Shown: positions 51,710-60,173 of the stretch, in pieces | Layout: every line of letters begins with the position of its first letter | How positions within the stretch are numbered: position 1 is the stretch's first letter | Assembly (NCBI GenBank): GCA_018396755.1 | Contig: JAGTQM010000006.1 | Span: 31,069 to 95,068, forward strand | Direction of reading: 5' to 3' | Source of the DNA: Candidatus Bathyarchaeota archaeon | GTDB lineage: Archaea > Thermoproteota > CALKCG01 > B24 | DNA length: 64,000 bases | The notes under the pieces: model-generated | What the model was told of the DNA's origin: nothing | What the model saw: only the letters and a program-made list of their open reading frames with translations | Database searches by the model: none | Position numbers and translations under genes: made by a program

Positions 51710-52893
51710 GCATCCCTCTCCGTAAGCTTTTCAACAGCCTCTTTAATTCTCTCCAGCCCTTCTTTTATCTTCTCCATAGAAGTGGCGTATGAAAATCTCA
51801 AATATCCTTCCCCACCATAGCCGAACGCAGATCCATGAAGTGTTGCAACTTTAGCTTCTTTGAGGAGGTATTCTACGAGTTCAGTATCTTCCAATCCTAT
51901 ACGTTTAACGTTTACAAAGGCGTAGAAGGCTCCTAAGGGTTTTCTACAGCTAAACCCTTCAATCTTGTTAAGTCCATCTACTATTGCATCTCTTCTACGT
52001 TTATACTCTTCAGCCATCCTCTTTATGAAGTCCTGTGGTCCTTTAAGCGCAGTTATTGAAGCTTTCTGTATAAATGACGGTATACATGATACTACGTTAT
52101 TCTGGAGGACTACCATGTGGTTTATCAGCTCTTTATTAGCTGCAATGTAGCCTACTCTCCAACCAGTCATAGCGTATGTCTTCGAAAGACTGTTTATTAG
52201 GATGGTTCTATCTTTGACGTCTGGTATTGAAGCTACGGATTCGTGTTTAAACCCGTCATATATGAGTTTATGGTAGACGTCGTCTGTTATAAGCATTAAG
52301 TCATGTTTTAAAGCTAGGTCTGCTAAACCTTCTACGTCGTTTTTAGTCAGTATGGAGCCGCATGGGTTATGAGGGCTGTTTATGACTATGGCTTTGGTTT
52401 TAGAAGTGATTTTAGATTCTACGTTTTCAGGTTTTAATCTGAAATCCTCCTCTTCTTTCAATTCTATGAAGACGGGTTTTGCGTTTAGAAATCTGACTAC
52501 GGATTCATAGGCTGGGAAGCTCGGCGTAGATACGATTACTTCATCTCCTTCTTCAACGATGCTGACAAGTGCGTAGAATATCGCGGTTTTACCGCTCGGT
52601 GTAACCATGACTTCTTCAGGGGTATAGTCTACGCCGAACTCTTCTCTAATATTGTCTGCAATAGCTTCTCTGAGTTCAGGTATGCCGGGTGAAGGCGTGT
52701 AATGCGTATAGCCTTCTTTTAAAGCTTTTACAGCAGCTTCTTTTATATGCTCAGGTGTATCAAGGTCAGGCTCGCCTATTTCAAAGTGTATGACGTTGAA
52801 GCCCTGTTTTTCAAGTGTTTTAGCCTTCTGTAGGACGAAGAAGGCGGATTCTGCCTTCAGTCTTAAAATTCTCTCTGCTGTAATATTCTTCAC
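51706..52893 (-). CDS. Class I/II aminotransferase, aspartate aminotransferase-like
   Basis: A 395-residue PLP enzyme. Family hallmarks are HFEIGEPDLDTPEHI near 35, YTPSPGIPELREAI near 66, NSPHNPCGSIL near 172, DDVYHKLIYDG near 203, the PLP lysine in SLSKTYAMTGWRVGYI near 235, and the arginine in YLRFSYATS near 370. Substrate is probably aspartate or aromatic amino acids with 2-oxoglutarate. It precedes the JAMM gene with a four-base overlap. Start is ATG/GTG at 52893. Confidence 0.9.
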   Translation of the reverse strand: MKNITAERILRLKAESAFFVLQKAKTLEKQGFNVIHFEIGEPDLDTPEHIKEAAVKALKEGYTHYTPSPGIPELREAIADNIREEFGVDYTPEEVMVTPSGKTAIFYALVSIVEEGDEVIVSTPSFPAYESVVRFLNAKPVFIELKEEEDFRLKPENVESKITSKTKAIVINSPHNPCGSILTKNDVEGLADLALKHDLMLITDDVYHKLIYDGFKHESVASIPDVKDRTILINSLSKTYAMTGWRVGYIAANKELINHMVVLQNNVVSCIPSFIQKASITALKGPQDFIKRMAEEYKRRRDAIVDGLNKIEGFSCRKPLGAFYAFVNVKRIGLEDTELVEYLLKEAKVATLHGSAFGYGGEGYLRFSYATSMEKIKEGLERIKEAVEKLTERDA

Positions 52894-53490
52894 GAATAGA
52901 CACCAAACCTTATTTATGGTGATAATTGGGGTTTATAAAATTTTGTTAAGTTTAAGTTAGAGTTGTTTTCATCCCCTCTATATTTCTCCATGATATATAT
53001 CACTGTTATATTTTTACGATTTGAAGGAGTAGCTTTCACCTCATCATCCAGTAGTGTTCTTTTCTTAAACCACCTCCTTTAACACTTGAAAAGTCTATAA
53101 GCTGGGAAACACTATGCTGATGTTGAAAATTTCTTCACGATTAAGTGTTAACTATCCGACAACGGTTTTTGAGAGTATTTGAGAGAGTTTTAGCTTCCAC
53201 TGTCCGTTTTTGTAGAGCTCTAGGGGGCAGGGTTTACGAGTTGAATGGGAAGTATAGTTTTCTAAGGGAGCTATTCCGACAAATTCAATGGTAACTTCTA
53301 CTCTCTCATCGAGAGAATAGCGTTACTTCTTCGATGTTTTAAATCTATTATGAGTAGCTTGATTTAGATTTGGTTGAGTTCATCTTGCAGAAGATGAAGC
53401 CGAATGCTTCCTCTTACGCTTTTAGGATTCTTCGGAGGGAAACAGCTTATATACCTTTTTATATATACATATATACGGTAATTTATATTG
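52894..53490. other. Intergenic stretch without recognised genes
   Basis: About 600 bases without a credible gene. It holds a short hairpin (CTCTCATCGAGAG near 53305) and TATATAC repeats next to the toxin-antitoxin gene at the right end. Nothing else is recognised. Confidence 0.5.
53448..53476. repeat. Three TATATAC repeats before the RHH antitoxin gene
   Basis: TATATAC occurs at 53448-53454, 53462-53468 and 53470-53476, within 45 bases of the antitoxin start. It may combine the TATA box with an operator for the ribbon-helix-helix protein. Confidence 0.45.
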
Positions 53491-53715
53491 GTGAGCCGTG
53501 GGGTTTATGTGAAGGTTAGCGAAGAGCTTTTAAGAGAGTTTACGAGGACTGCTAAATCTCTCGGCTTAACTAGGAGTGAGGCTTTGAGGAAGGCTATGGA
53601 GCTATTCATAGCTTCAAGTAGCGGAGGTACTGTAACGTCGAGAATGAGGGGTCTTGTTAAGAGTAAGCTGTCTCTCAGAGAACTTGAAGAAGCGTATATG
53701 GTGTCTAAGCTTTGA
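53491..53715 (+). CDS. Ribbon-helix-helix antitoxin (VapB-like)
   Basis: A 74-residue protein: RGVYVKVSEELLREFTRTAKSLGLTRSEALRKAMELFI is a CopG-type strand-helix-helix, followed by a toxin-binding tail (LVKSKLSLRELEEAYMVSKL). GTG 53491 with GGTG nearby or the preceding TTG can start it. Its stop overlaps the toxin start region. Upstream TATATAC repeats suggest self-repression. Confidence 0.82.
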   Translation: MSRGVYVKVSEELLREFTRTAKSLGLTRSEALRKAMELFIASSSGGTVTSRMRGLVKSKLSLRELEEAYMVSKL

Positions 53716-53717
53716 AT

Positions 53718-54191
53718 ATGTTTATAGATTCATCCATCTTCTTGAAGCTTCTCCTAGATGAGTCTAGCGCTATTGACGCGCAGAGAATATTGGAGAGTAT
53801 TGAAGCAGATAGTGTGTTGGGTTTTCTAACCCCTCTCGTATTGGAGGAAGTAGTCTTCAAACTTATCTATGCTACTGCAAGCTCTAAGCTTAACACATCT
53901 AATGTGTGGAAGATTAGAGGAGCACTTAAAAGCGATAAAGCATTGAGGAAGGAGTGCACAAGGGTCGTTGAGAAGTTCAACGAGTATGTAGAATATCTAG
54001 CTTCAAAAGGGTTGAGAATTGAGAGTGTACACTACAGCGATTGGCTCAATAGCTTAGAGTACATAGGGAAATACGGTCTTCTACCAGCAGACGCTATTCA
54101 CGTAGCAGTCGCCAGAAGGCTAAAGGTAGACATTATTGCATCCTTCGATGAAGATTTCAAAGCAATCGAAGAGTTAAAAGTAATACCCTAG
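53718..54191 (+). CDS. PIN-domain ribonuclease toxin (VapC-like)
   Basis: A 157-residue PIN domain with acidic residues in MFIDSSIFLKLLLDES (D4), LVLEEVVFKL (E near 47), LPADAIHVAVARR (D near 120) and IIASFDEDFKAI (D near 143). It pairs with the ribbon-helix-helix antitoxin just upstream. ATG 53718 is preferred over the TTG two codons earlier. It appears intact. Confidence 0.85.
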   Translation: MFIDSSIFLKLLLDESSAIDAQRILESIEADSVLGFLTPLVLEEVVFKLIYATASSKLNTSNVWKIRGALKSDKALRKECTRVVEKFNEYVEYLASKGLRIESVHYSDWLNSLEYIGKYGLLPADAIHVAVARRLKVDIIASFDEDFKAIEELKVIP

Positions 54192-54282
54192 TAAAGCACT
54201 GTCCAAATAGTTGTTCACATACTCAATGAGATCCCGCTACCGTTTAAATATGCCTTAACCCTTAGTCTTCCTATACTCGGCA

Positions 54283-54516
54283 TTGTACGTGCTAAGTTTC
54301 CTCTACGCTGGACTGAGGTTAACAGTCTTCCCAAGCTTCTTCAACGGCGGAGATACAAGCGTAAACCTGAAGACAACCCTTGCCTATGCTAGCGTCTTCA
54401 TCCCATCAGCAGTAGCCTTAACATGGGCCTTCGAAGTGAAGAAGCTACTAGCTTCAATCCTAATATCAACAGAAATCTCAATACTCTACAGCCACATCGC
54501 ATGGAGCCAAATGTAA
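54283..54516 (+). CDS. Possible small membrane protein or remnant
   Basis: A 77-residue open frame from TTG, with hydrophobic stretches (YVLSFLYAGLRLTVF, ALTWAFEVKKLLASILIS) that could span the membrane two or three times. No family is recognised, and no ATG start or ribosome-binding site is seen. A TTTAAATATG element lies about 40 bases upstream. It may be the tail of a larger lost gene. Confidence 0.3.
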   Translation: MYVLSFLYAGLRLTVFPSFFNGGDTSVNLKTTLAYASVFIPSAVALTWAFEVKKLLASILISTEISILYSHIAWSQM

Positions 54517-54590
54517 AAGTGATGGAAAAGAACCAGCATAAAATACTGTAAAATTTTTGTGGTCTTAAGTACTAAAGTACTTGGTCCATT

Positions 54591-54869
54591 ATGGAAAGAG
54601 AGGATATTGAAGTAATTAAAGTTGAGCTTCCAAAGTGGTTAGCTGAGAAGTTTTGGAGGTATGTTGCCGAGAAGTATGGCTTTAGGAGGGGTGTTCTCTC
54701 AAAGGCTATGGCGGATATGATAGAGAGGGAGCTTGAAACCCGATATAGCTTAGATTCGGATACTATAGATGGGATAGTTAGCTTAGGTTTATCATCAGAT
54801 TACAAGTGGAATGGTGAAGACCTTGTCGAAGCACTTGGGAGGAAATACAGCCTACCTGATAGACGCTAA
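54591..54869 (+). CDS. Antitoxin-like protein upstream of a broken PIN toxin
   Basis: A 92-residue protein with a putative ribbon-helix-helix start (VIKVELPKWLAEKFWRYVAEKYGF, GVLSKAMADMIERELE) and an acidic tail. Its end overlaps the start of the PIN relic by about 35 bases, the usual antitoxin-toxin arrangement. A TATA-like run (TTAAGTACTAAAGTAC) is near 54565. The frame is intact, though the partner is not. Confidence 0.65.
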   Translation: MEREDIEVIKVELPKWLAEKFWRYVAEKYGFRRGVLSKAMADMIERELETRYSLDSDTIDGIVSLGLSSDYKWNGEDLVEALGRKYSLPDRR

Positions 54870-55067
54870 CATAATCTTTGAAGTCCTATATAAGAGAAAC
54901 CGCTGGGGGAATCATATAAGCTGTTAAATAAAGTGAAAAATGGGTTCATTTCACCTTATTTCACGAAAAGTAGGAGCATACCGATTGTAAGCTTCGATAA
55001 AGACTTCGATAGCCTTGATATCAAGAGAATCGAGCACGGGTTTATGCGACGACTTTGTAGACGATAA
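54835..55067 (+). pseudogene. PIN-domain toxin with an internal deletion
   Basis: From TTG 54835 the frame gives GNTAYLIDANIIFEVLYKRN, the PIN start with its first aspartate, and stops at 54924. After it a second stretch reads RSIPIVSFDKDFDSLDIKRIE, the PIN C-terminus with its last aspartates, and ends at 55067. The middle 80 or so residues are missing. The antitoxin upstream remains readable. Confidence 0.7.
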
Positions 55068-55438
55068 AGGTGAGCGTAGATGCAGGAATAAAGAATGCTT
55101 CTAGCCAAGTCGAAAGTGTAACCTTCCATAGAGGATCAAGATCATATTTCAGGCTCTTATAAGCGCATTTCCACGTCAAAGGCTTAAAGCATTAGAAGAG
55201 ATTCTTCAGCTTAACTTCCGAACCATACATTTTAACATCAACACCTGCCATCTAGTTACCTTCGCCGTTTAATGTTAAAGTATCTCAATGCTAATCCCGT
55301 CAGACTTATTTACAATTCGAATATCGAATCGACTCCTCTTCATGGTATGACATGGTTTAATTGCTTAATTCAGAAAAATTACCAAGAAGTAGAAAGAGAT
55401 TTTTAAAAAAGGGAGGTTAAGTTGAGCACTACGCTATG
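55068..55438. other. Intergenic stretch without recognised genes
   Basis: About 370 bases, rich in stop codons in all frames. I see no gene, repeat or RNA structure. Confidence 0.5.
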
Positions 55439-55619
55439 TTAGATGGTGAAGTTGACTTCCACCAGCTGGTTTACTTTCAACGTTACCGATTGCTGTAGCC
55501 CATAGCCTGGCAATTCTACTCTGTATGTTACTGCCTTCCCAGTGCTTATAACTATAAAATCTTCTTCACAGTCATAATAACGAGTATTTCCGTAGGGTTT
55601 TAAACTATATCTTCTCAAG
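55439..55619 (-). pseudogene. C-terminal fragment of a glycosidase-like or secreted protein
   Basis: Minus-strand open frame with no start: RRYSLKPYGNTRYYDCEED, FIVISTGKAVTYRVELPGYG, SVTLKVNQLVEVNFTI and stop. The last parts look like a beta-sandwich, as at the end of secreted glycosidases or polysaccharide lyases. The bulk of the gene is absent, so it is probably a remnant left by a deletion. Confidence 0.35.
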
Positions 55620-55712
55620 GTTAGGCTTTAAAACCACGAGACTTGAAGGAATGCTATAAAGCTATGTAGGTCGACATAAAGCTTAAATGTTACAATCATA
55701 ATTGTTACAATC

Positions 55713-57080
55713 GTGATTCTACAGTTTGTTAACAGACAGAATGAGATGCAGATGCTCAAGGGGCTTCTCGATAGGGGGAGGGCTGCTCTCGTGCTCCTCT
55801 ACGGCAGGAGGAGGGTTGGAAAAACCAGGCTTATTCAGGAATTCATGAAGAATAAGTGTGGGCTCTACTTCTATGTTCCAAATGCTGAGGAGAAAACAAT
55901 CTTAGCCGAATTCTCCCGTGTTGTTGAAGACGAATTCTTCAAAGGCTTCAGATTTGCAGACTTCACTTCGTTTATGGAGTATCTCGTTGAGAAGTGTATG
56001 TATAATGATGTCATAGCAATTGACGAATTTCAGAGATTGGTGAACGTTAATGGCGCCATATCAATACTGCAGAAGTATTGGGATGAAAGATTATCCAAGG
56101 GTAAATGCCTCTTTATCCTCTCCGGCTCCTCATTCGGCACCATACGAAAAGTAGCATTAAGCGGAAATGCACCCCTATACGGGAGAAGAACACTCACCCT
56201 TAAAATCGAGCCTCTAAAATATCTAGACCTCTTCGAATGGTTCAAGAAGTATTCATCTGAGGAGCTAGTGTCAATATATGGGAGCTTTGGTGGAACCCCA
56301 GCTTATCTAGAGCATGTAGACGAAAATCTAAGCGTGGAGGATAACATTATTGAGAAAATTTTAAGCAAACGCTCGCCATTACATGATGAACCTGAAATGC
56401 TTCTTATGGAAGAAGTCAGGATGCCGCAACGTTACATGGATATCCTATCAGCCATAGCCCGGGGTAAAACCACCCTAAGCGAAATCGCCGAGACAGTTGG
56501 GTTAAGCCGGGAAAACGCAACAACCTACCTAAAAACGCTAGAAATTCTCGATTTAATTGAACGAGTCACACCAGTTACTGAACCTGAAGCAAGGAGGGGG
56601 CTTTACAAGATAAGAGACACATTCTTCAGCTTCTGGTTCGGCTTCGTTAGGCCAAATAAGAGACAGCTTGAACTAGGATTAGAGGAAAACGTTTGGCAAA
56701 ACATCAAAGAAGAGTTCAAAACATACCTAGGGCGCATCTTCGAAGACATATGTATCGAGGCTTTAGCCGAGATGGTGAAGAAGAACCTCCTTCCCCTTCA
56801 AGTCGGCAAGATCGGGAAATGGTGGTGGAAAGAAACAGAAATAGACATAGTAGGCCTAAAAGGCGGAAAAGGCCTAGTCATCGAAGCTAAATGGACGGAA
56901 CTAAACTATCAGGAAGCAAAGAGACTACTATATCAACTGAGCATTAAAGCCAACCAAATACCCAAAGTGAAAGAGTACATCCTAGGAGTAATGTCCAAAA
57001 AAATAGAGGATAAAGAAAAAATTAGAAGCGAAGGCTTCATAGCCCTAGACCTCCAAGACATAGCGAAACTGCGTAAATAA
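55713..57080 (+). CDS. Archaeal AAA ATPase with DUF234/PD-(D/E)xK C-terminus
   Basis: A 455-residue protein. The N-terminal P-loop is LYGRRRVGKTRLIQEF near 29-44, Walker B is VIAIDEFQRLV near 93, and a winged helix (TLSEIAETVGLSRENATTYLKTLEILDLIERV) lies near 253-285. The C-terminal nuclease-like domain has WKETEIDIVGLKGGKGLVIEAKW near 370-392, with the ExD and ExK arrangement. Such ATPases are frequent in archaeal accessory regions and are suspected to be mobile or defensive. GTG 55713 is the start. It lies in a zone of toxin-antitoxin relics. Confidence 0.85.
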   Translation: MILQFVNRQNEMQMLKGLLDRGRAALVLLYGRRRVGKTRLIQEFMKNKCGLYFYVPNAEEKTILAEFSRVVEDEFFKGFRFADFTSFMEYLVEKCMYNDVIAIDEFQRLVNVNGAISILQKYWDERLSKGKCLFILSGSSFGTIRKVALSGNAPLYGRRTLTLKIEPLKYLDLFEWFKKYSSEELVSIYGSFGGTPAYLEHVDENLSVEDNIIEKILSKRSPLHDEPEMLLMEEVRMPQRYMDILSAIARGKTTLSEIAETVGLSRENATTYLKTLEILDLIERVTPVTEPEARRGLYKIRDTFFSFWFGFVRPNKRQLELGLEENVWQNIKEEFKTYLGRIFEDICIEALAEMVKKNLLPLQVGKIGKWWWKETEIDIVGLKGGKGLVIEAKWTELNYQEAKRLLYQLSIKANQIPKVKEYILGVMSKKIEDKEKIRSEGFIALDLQDIAKLRK

Positions 57081-57172
57081 GATTAGCAACCACTATTCTG
57101 AAAATTACCAAATGAGCAAGGTTCAACAACCGTCTACTTCTATACTTAAATGGTATGACGGTTGACGGTATT

Positions 57173-57288
57173 TTAGCCCCGCTCCTCTCTAACCCTAGAC
57201 CCAAATAGAATCAAACCCAACAAACTGTCTTCAAATGATTTCCTAGATAGACATATGAGAAGTCTTCATTTTCCTCCAGCTTACTCAT
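57173..57288 (-). pseudogene. Fragment of a MntA-type nucleotidyltransferase
   Basis: ATG 57288 with GGAGG upstream opens SKLEENEDFSYVYL; in a second frame follows RKSFEDSLLGLILFGSRVREERG, the GS-containing start of a minimal nucleotidyltransferase, and then a stop. The catalytic aspartates are absent. It is a frameshifted and truncated antitoxin. Confidence 0.5.
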
Positions 57289-57443
57289 AGTCAACCTCCA
57301 TGTAAAAACTATCCATTTAAATCCATAAGCTTTAACATCTTCCTATTGAAGACCGGTCAGTTTTAAAGACAACGTTTAAGATCTGGAAGAATAAGACGTC
57401 TACGTAGAATAACTCTACCGAAAACGCGGATAAGACAGCCGTT

Positions 57444-57614
57444 TTGAGAAATGTAATCGAGCGTTATGAAAACCTAGGCTTAGAATGTCCACAATGTAAA
57501 AATACGGGAGAATTCTACGTAGACTTCAACAACGCTGAAATAGTCTGTAAAACCTGCGGGCTAGTCCTCATATCAGGCTTCAGATTCAAAACATTCTTTC
57601 CAACCCGTTTCTAA
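57444..57614 (+). CDS. Small TFIIB-type zinc-ribbon protein
   Basis: A 56-residue protein, mostly a zinc ribbon: CPQCKNTGEFYVDFNNAEIV then CKTCGLVLI, very like the N-terminus of TFB/TFIIB (GLVL is diagnostic), followed by a basic end (FKTFFPTRF). Start TTG 57444 is tentative; no ATG is available. Lone TFB ribbons occur in archaeal viruses and plasmids. It precedes the terminase relic by under 1 kb and could belong to the same element. Confidence 0.45.
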   Translation: MRNVIERYENLGLECPQCKNTGEFYVDFNNAEIVCKTCGLVLISGFRFKTFFPTRF

Positions 57615-57930
57615 CGAAGAAACAGTAAATATTTACACATAGTATATTAAGGAAGGAGTAGGTCTTCAAAGTCCACCGCCTTCAGGTCAGATAAAACCTT
57701 CCAATTCTTAGCCATAAAGGCTTTGAAAGTTTAAAACAGCTTCTCCACCCTCTCCTCAACAATCGCCGGGTGTTTATATGGGTATTTTTTAAACATGAGC
57801 TTTCAGAGCTAGAGGAGTCTAAGAACAGCTTCCCAATACAATTGAGCAACAGCCTGGTGAACACGGGTTGAAAAGCTTCATAGAGTGAGTCATTAGAGAT
57901 GAGGTAAGGAAACACCTAGGGGGGTAAACG
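57615..57930. other. Stretch between zinc-ribbon gene and terminase relic
   Basis: About 316 bases. Fragments of open frames exist (HELSELEESKN near 57797) but no recognised gene; a TATA-like GTTTATATGG lies near 57772. The repeats at 57932 begin at its right end. Confidence 0.4.
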
Positions 57931-58258
57931 ACCATAAAAAACAACCATAAAATCTTCCATAAAATTTCCATAAAACCGCTTATAATAATTGTTGAGAAAG
58001 AGCAGGAGGAGATTTACAACAGGGTTAAAGACGCCCTTGGAAAAGCAGAGAAGATAGCGAATGATGAGACTCTTGATGAAAAATACCGTTTAGAAGCTTT
58101 ACGTATCATAGGTTTCCTCGGTCAAGTCTTCACGGGGGTTTTGAAAGTTGTCAAGCTTGATGAGATCCAAAAGCAGCTATTGGAGCTTGAAAAAGAAGTT
58201 AGAAGCTCTAAGAGGAGAGAAACCAGAGGAGGACACTGGGTTAGAAGCCCCGAGTGAC
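57928..58258 (+). pseudogene. Helical protein before terminase, start missing
   Basis: The frame is open from 57928 to the stop at 58258, but lacks ATG, GTG or TTG near the conserved-looking part. It encodes IIIVEKEQEEIYNRVKDALG, KYRLEALRIIGFLGQVFTGVLK and a charged end, a helical protein that could be a terminase small subunit or a phage-type accessory protein. I do not recognise it further. It overlaps the terminase relic by about 80-110 bases. Confidence 0.4.
57932..57975. repeat. Four CCATAAAA repeats
   Basis: CCATAAAA at 57932, 57945, 57957 and 57968, i.e. every 11 to 13 bases, near one helical turn. They could be binding sites (iterons or an operator) of the virus or plasmid relic. Confidence 0.6.
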
Positions 58259-58585
58259 ATCCTCGAATTCTGCAAGCTCATAAGTTTTAAGTCTAAAAGC
58301 TTCCAGGAAAAGCTGCTTAAAGACGATTCAAAACGTATATCCGTGTTATTTGCAAGGCAGAGCGGTAAATCCACATGCCTAGCTTTAAAGGCTATATACT
58401 ACGCTTTAACGCATCCGAAGACGACGACGCTAACAATATGCCCCGTCTATCGTCAAACGCTTAACTTAGGCGATAAGATTTCAGAGATCTTGAACAGCCT
58501 ACTAGAGGAGTATAGGCGTGCATGGTGCTATAAGATTCAGAAGCTTCAATTCTACTTCAGAAATCTAAGCCGCATACGTATCTAA
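58148..58585 (+). pseudogene. N-terminal relic of a phage terminase large subunit
   Basis: A 145-residue open frame with KRISVLFARQSGKSTCLALKAIYYAL near residues 66-91, whose ARQSGKST is the Walker A form of virus terminases, then TLTICPVYRQTLNLGDKI. It breaks off near 58585, before Walker B and the nuclease domain (about 400 residues missing). The ATPase once pumped DNA into virus capsids. The start is uncertain because of overlap with the upstream frame. Confidence 0.6.
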
Positions 58586-58924
58586 AAAGCCTCATAAAAA
58601 GGATCTTTGAAAGGCTATGTAACAACCTTTAACTATCGTGCAAAATCAAATATACTGTGCTTTAAACAATACTCATTGCATATATGTTTAACTCTATCGT
58701 GTAACATTCTTAAATACTGTGAATTGGGTTTAAGTATTATCGGGAGTTTTTCCACAAGTTTCGGATAAATAAGTATGTAGAAGTGGCTTCTTATGAAAGC
58801 TTTCTTATGATAGTAAGATGGGATAAAGTCCTTCTGCTGCTTTCATAACTTTAAATATTCACAGCGGGAAGCTTGAACGGAAAGGTTAAATTGTTCTTCA
58901 TGTTTTTCTCTTGTGGTGTTTCCT
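58586..58924. other. Intergenic stretch without recognised genes
   Basis: About 340 AT-rich bases with no gene. A TTTAAATATTC element near 58850 may be the promoter of the coiled-coil gene. Confidence 0.45.
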
Positions 58925-59287
58925 ATGTCTGGGGAAGTGGTTCTTCAAGAGCTTAGAAAGCAGGAGGCTGAACTCTCAGAGCAGCTTAAGAAGCTTGAAG
59001 ATAGGAAGGCTCAGCTTGTGAATGAGCTTTCCGAGCTTAGGAAGAAGCTTGACAGTGTTAGAGACCAGTTTAAACGTACTAGAGACGTTTACGAGTCTTA
59101 TAGGCTTGAGAAAGACATGACAGACCTCTCTAGGAGAATGACCCCTGTTGAAAGCGTGCTTTCAGAGGTTGAAATGAAGATAAGAGGCTTACAGAGGTCT
59201 ATAGCCGAAGTTAGGAAGAAGATTGAGCATTTAGAGTTTCAACAGAGGTCTAAGTGGGTTAGGGAGGATAGTGGCTCTCAAACATAA
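58925..59287 (+). CDS. Coiled-coil protein
   Basis: A 120-residue highly charged protein that is almost entirely heptad-rich helix (EVVLQELRKQEAELSEQLKK, ELSELRKKLDSVRDQFKR, EMKIRGLQRSIAEVRKKIEH). No family is recognised; the shape recalls prefoldin or small structural coiled coils. ATG 58925 is taken over the GTG four codons upstream. Its end overlaps the GTG start of the CofE-like gene by 17 bases, so the two are coupled. Confidence 0.65.
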   Translation: MSGEVVLQELRKQEAELSEQLKKLEDRKAQLVNELSELRKKLDSVRDQFKRTRDVYESYRLEKDMTDLSRRMTPVESVLSEVEMKIRGLQRSIAEVRKKIEHLEFQQRSKWVREDSGSQT

Positions 59288-60113
59288 GTATAAGGCTTTA
59301 AAGCTTAAGTCTCCCTATTGGAAGCCAGGCTTCAACTATGAGCACTTCGTAGTTTCAAAACTCAAACACATAGTTAGAAACGGGGATTTAATAGTCTTAT
59401 CTGAGAAAGCAGTTTCAACAGCCCTCGGAAACATAGTAGATGAGTCTAAAGCCAACCCAAGTCTAACGGCTAAGCTTCTAACAGTCTTCTGGATGAGGAA
59501 AATATGGGGATACCTGTTAGGCCCACTCTGCAGACTTAAACCAGACACCATATACAGGCTTAGAGAATATCCACTTAAAGAAGGCTCAAAGCATAAAGAA
59601 ACAGCTTTAAGAGTTTCAGGGCTCCTGCAGGCTTTAAAACCTTTCTCCGAAGGCGGCCTAGACGTAGTAAACCTACCATACTCATACGCTGCTCTACCCC
59701 TTAAAAACGCACAGGAATTGGCTGAACGTATAAGACAAAGCCTGTTGAAACATAGTAAAAAAGTCTCAGTAGTCATATCTGACAGCGATAAAACATTCTC
59801 CATAGGACCTATACACTTATGCTCTAGACCACGTTGTGTAAAGGGGCTGATACGCCTCGGCCTCTTAGCCTATTTAATAGGGGCCTCTCTAAGCTTAAAA
59901 GCCCGCGCAACACCAGTAGCGGCAGCAGGCTGGCCCCACTCTACAGAAGAGTTGCTAGACATCTGCGAAATCGCAGATAAAGCCAGAGGATATGGAGCAG
60001 GTAGAAACATGTGGGAGGCAGCGGCCAGGTTTAAAACAGGGTTTACATCTATAACATGGGAGATGCTTGAGAAAATCCCCCACTATCCCATCGTAGTTCT
60101 ACGTAGAATTTGA
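59271..60113 (+). CDS. CofE-like F420-0:L-glutamate ligase family protein
   Basis: A 280-residue protein resembling coenzyme F420-0:L-glutamate ligase. The start of the fold is RNGDLIVLSEKAVSTALGNIVDES near 36-58 and the second motif is VVISDSDKTFSIG near 166, where CofE has its metal-binding aspartates. It differs from standard CofE in an arginine-rich middle (YRLREYPLKEG) and in length. It may be a paralog with another glutamylation or ligase substrate. The GTG start follows AGGGAGG, inside the end of the coiled-coil gene. Presence of F420 elsewhere is not shown here. Confidence 0.65.
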   Translation: MALKHKYKALKLKSPYWKPGFNYEHFVVSKLKHIVRNGDLIVLSEKAVSTALGNIVDESKANPSLTAKLLTVFWMRKIWGYLLGPLCRLKPDTIYRLREYPLKEGSKHKETALRVSGLLQALKPFSEGGLDVVNLPYSYAALPLKNAQELAERIRQSLLKHSKKVSVVISDSDKTFSIGPIHLCSRPRCVKGLIRLGLLAYLIGASLSLKARATPVAAAGWPHSTEELLDICEIADKARGYGAGRNMWEAAARFKTGFTSITWEMLEKIPHYPIVVLRRI

Positions 60114-60173
60114 AAGTCTAAACCAACATATTTTTTAAGTACTCTGTATTTTTCAATAATTGGTCTAACCAGT

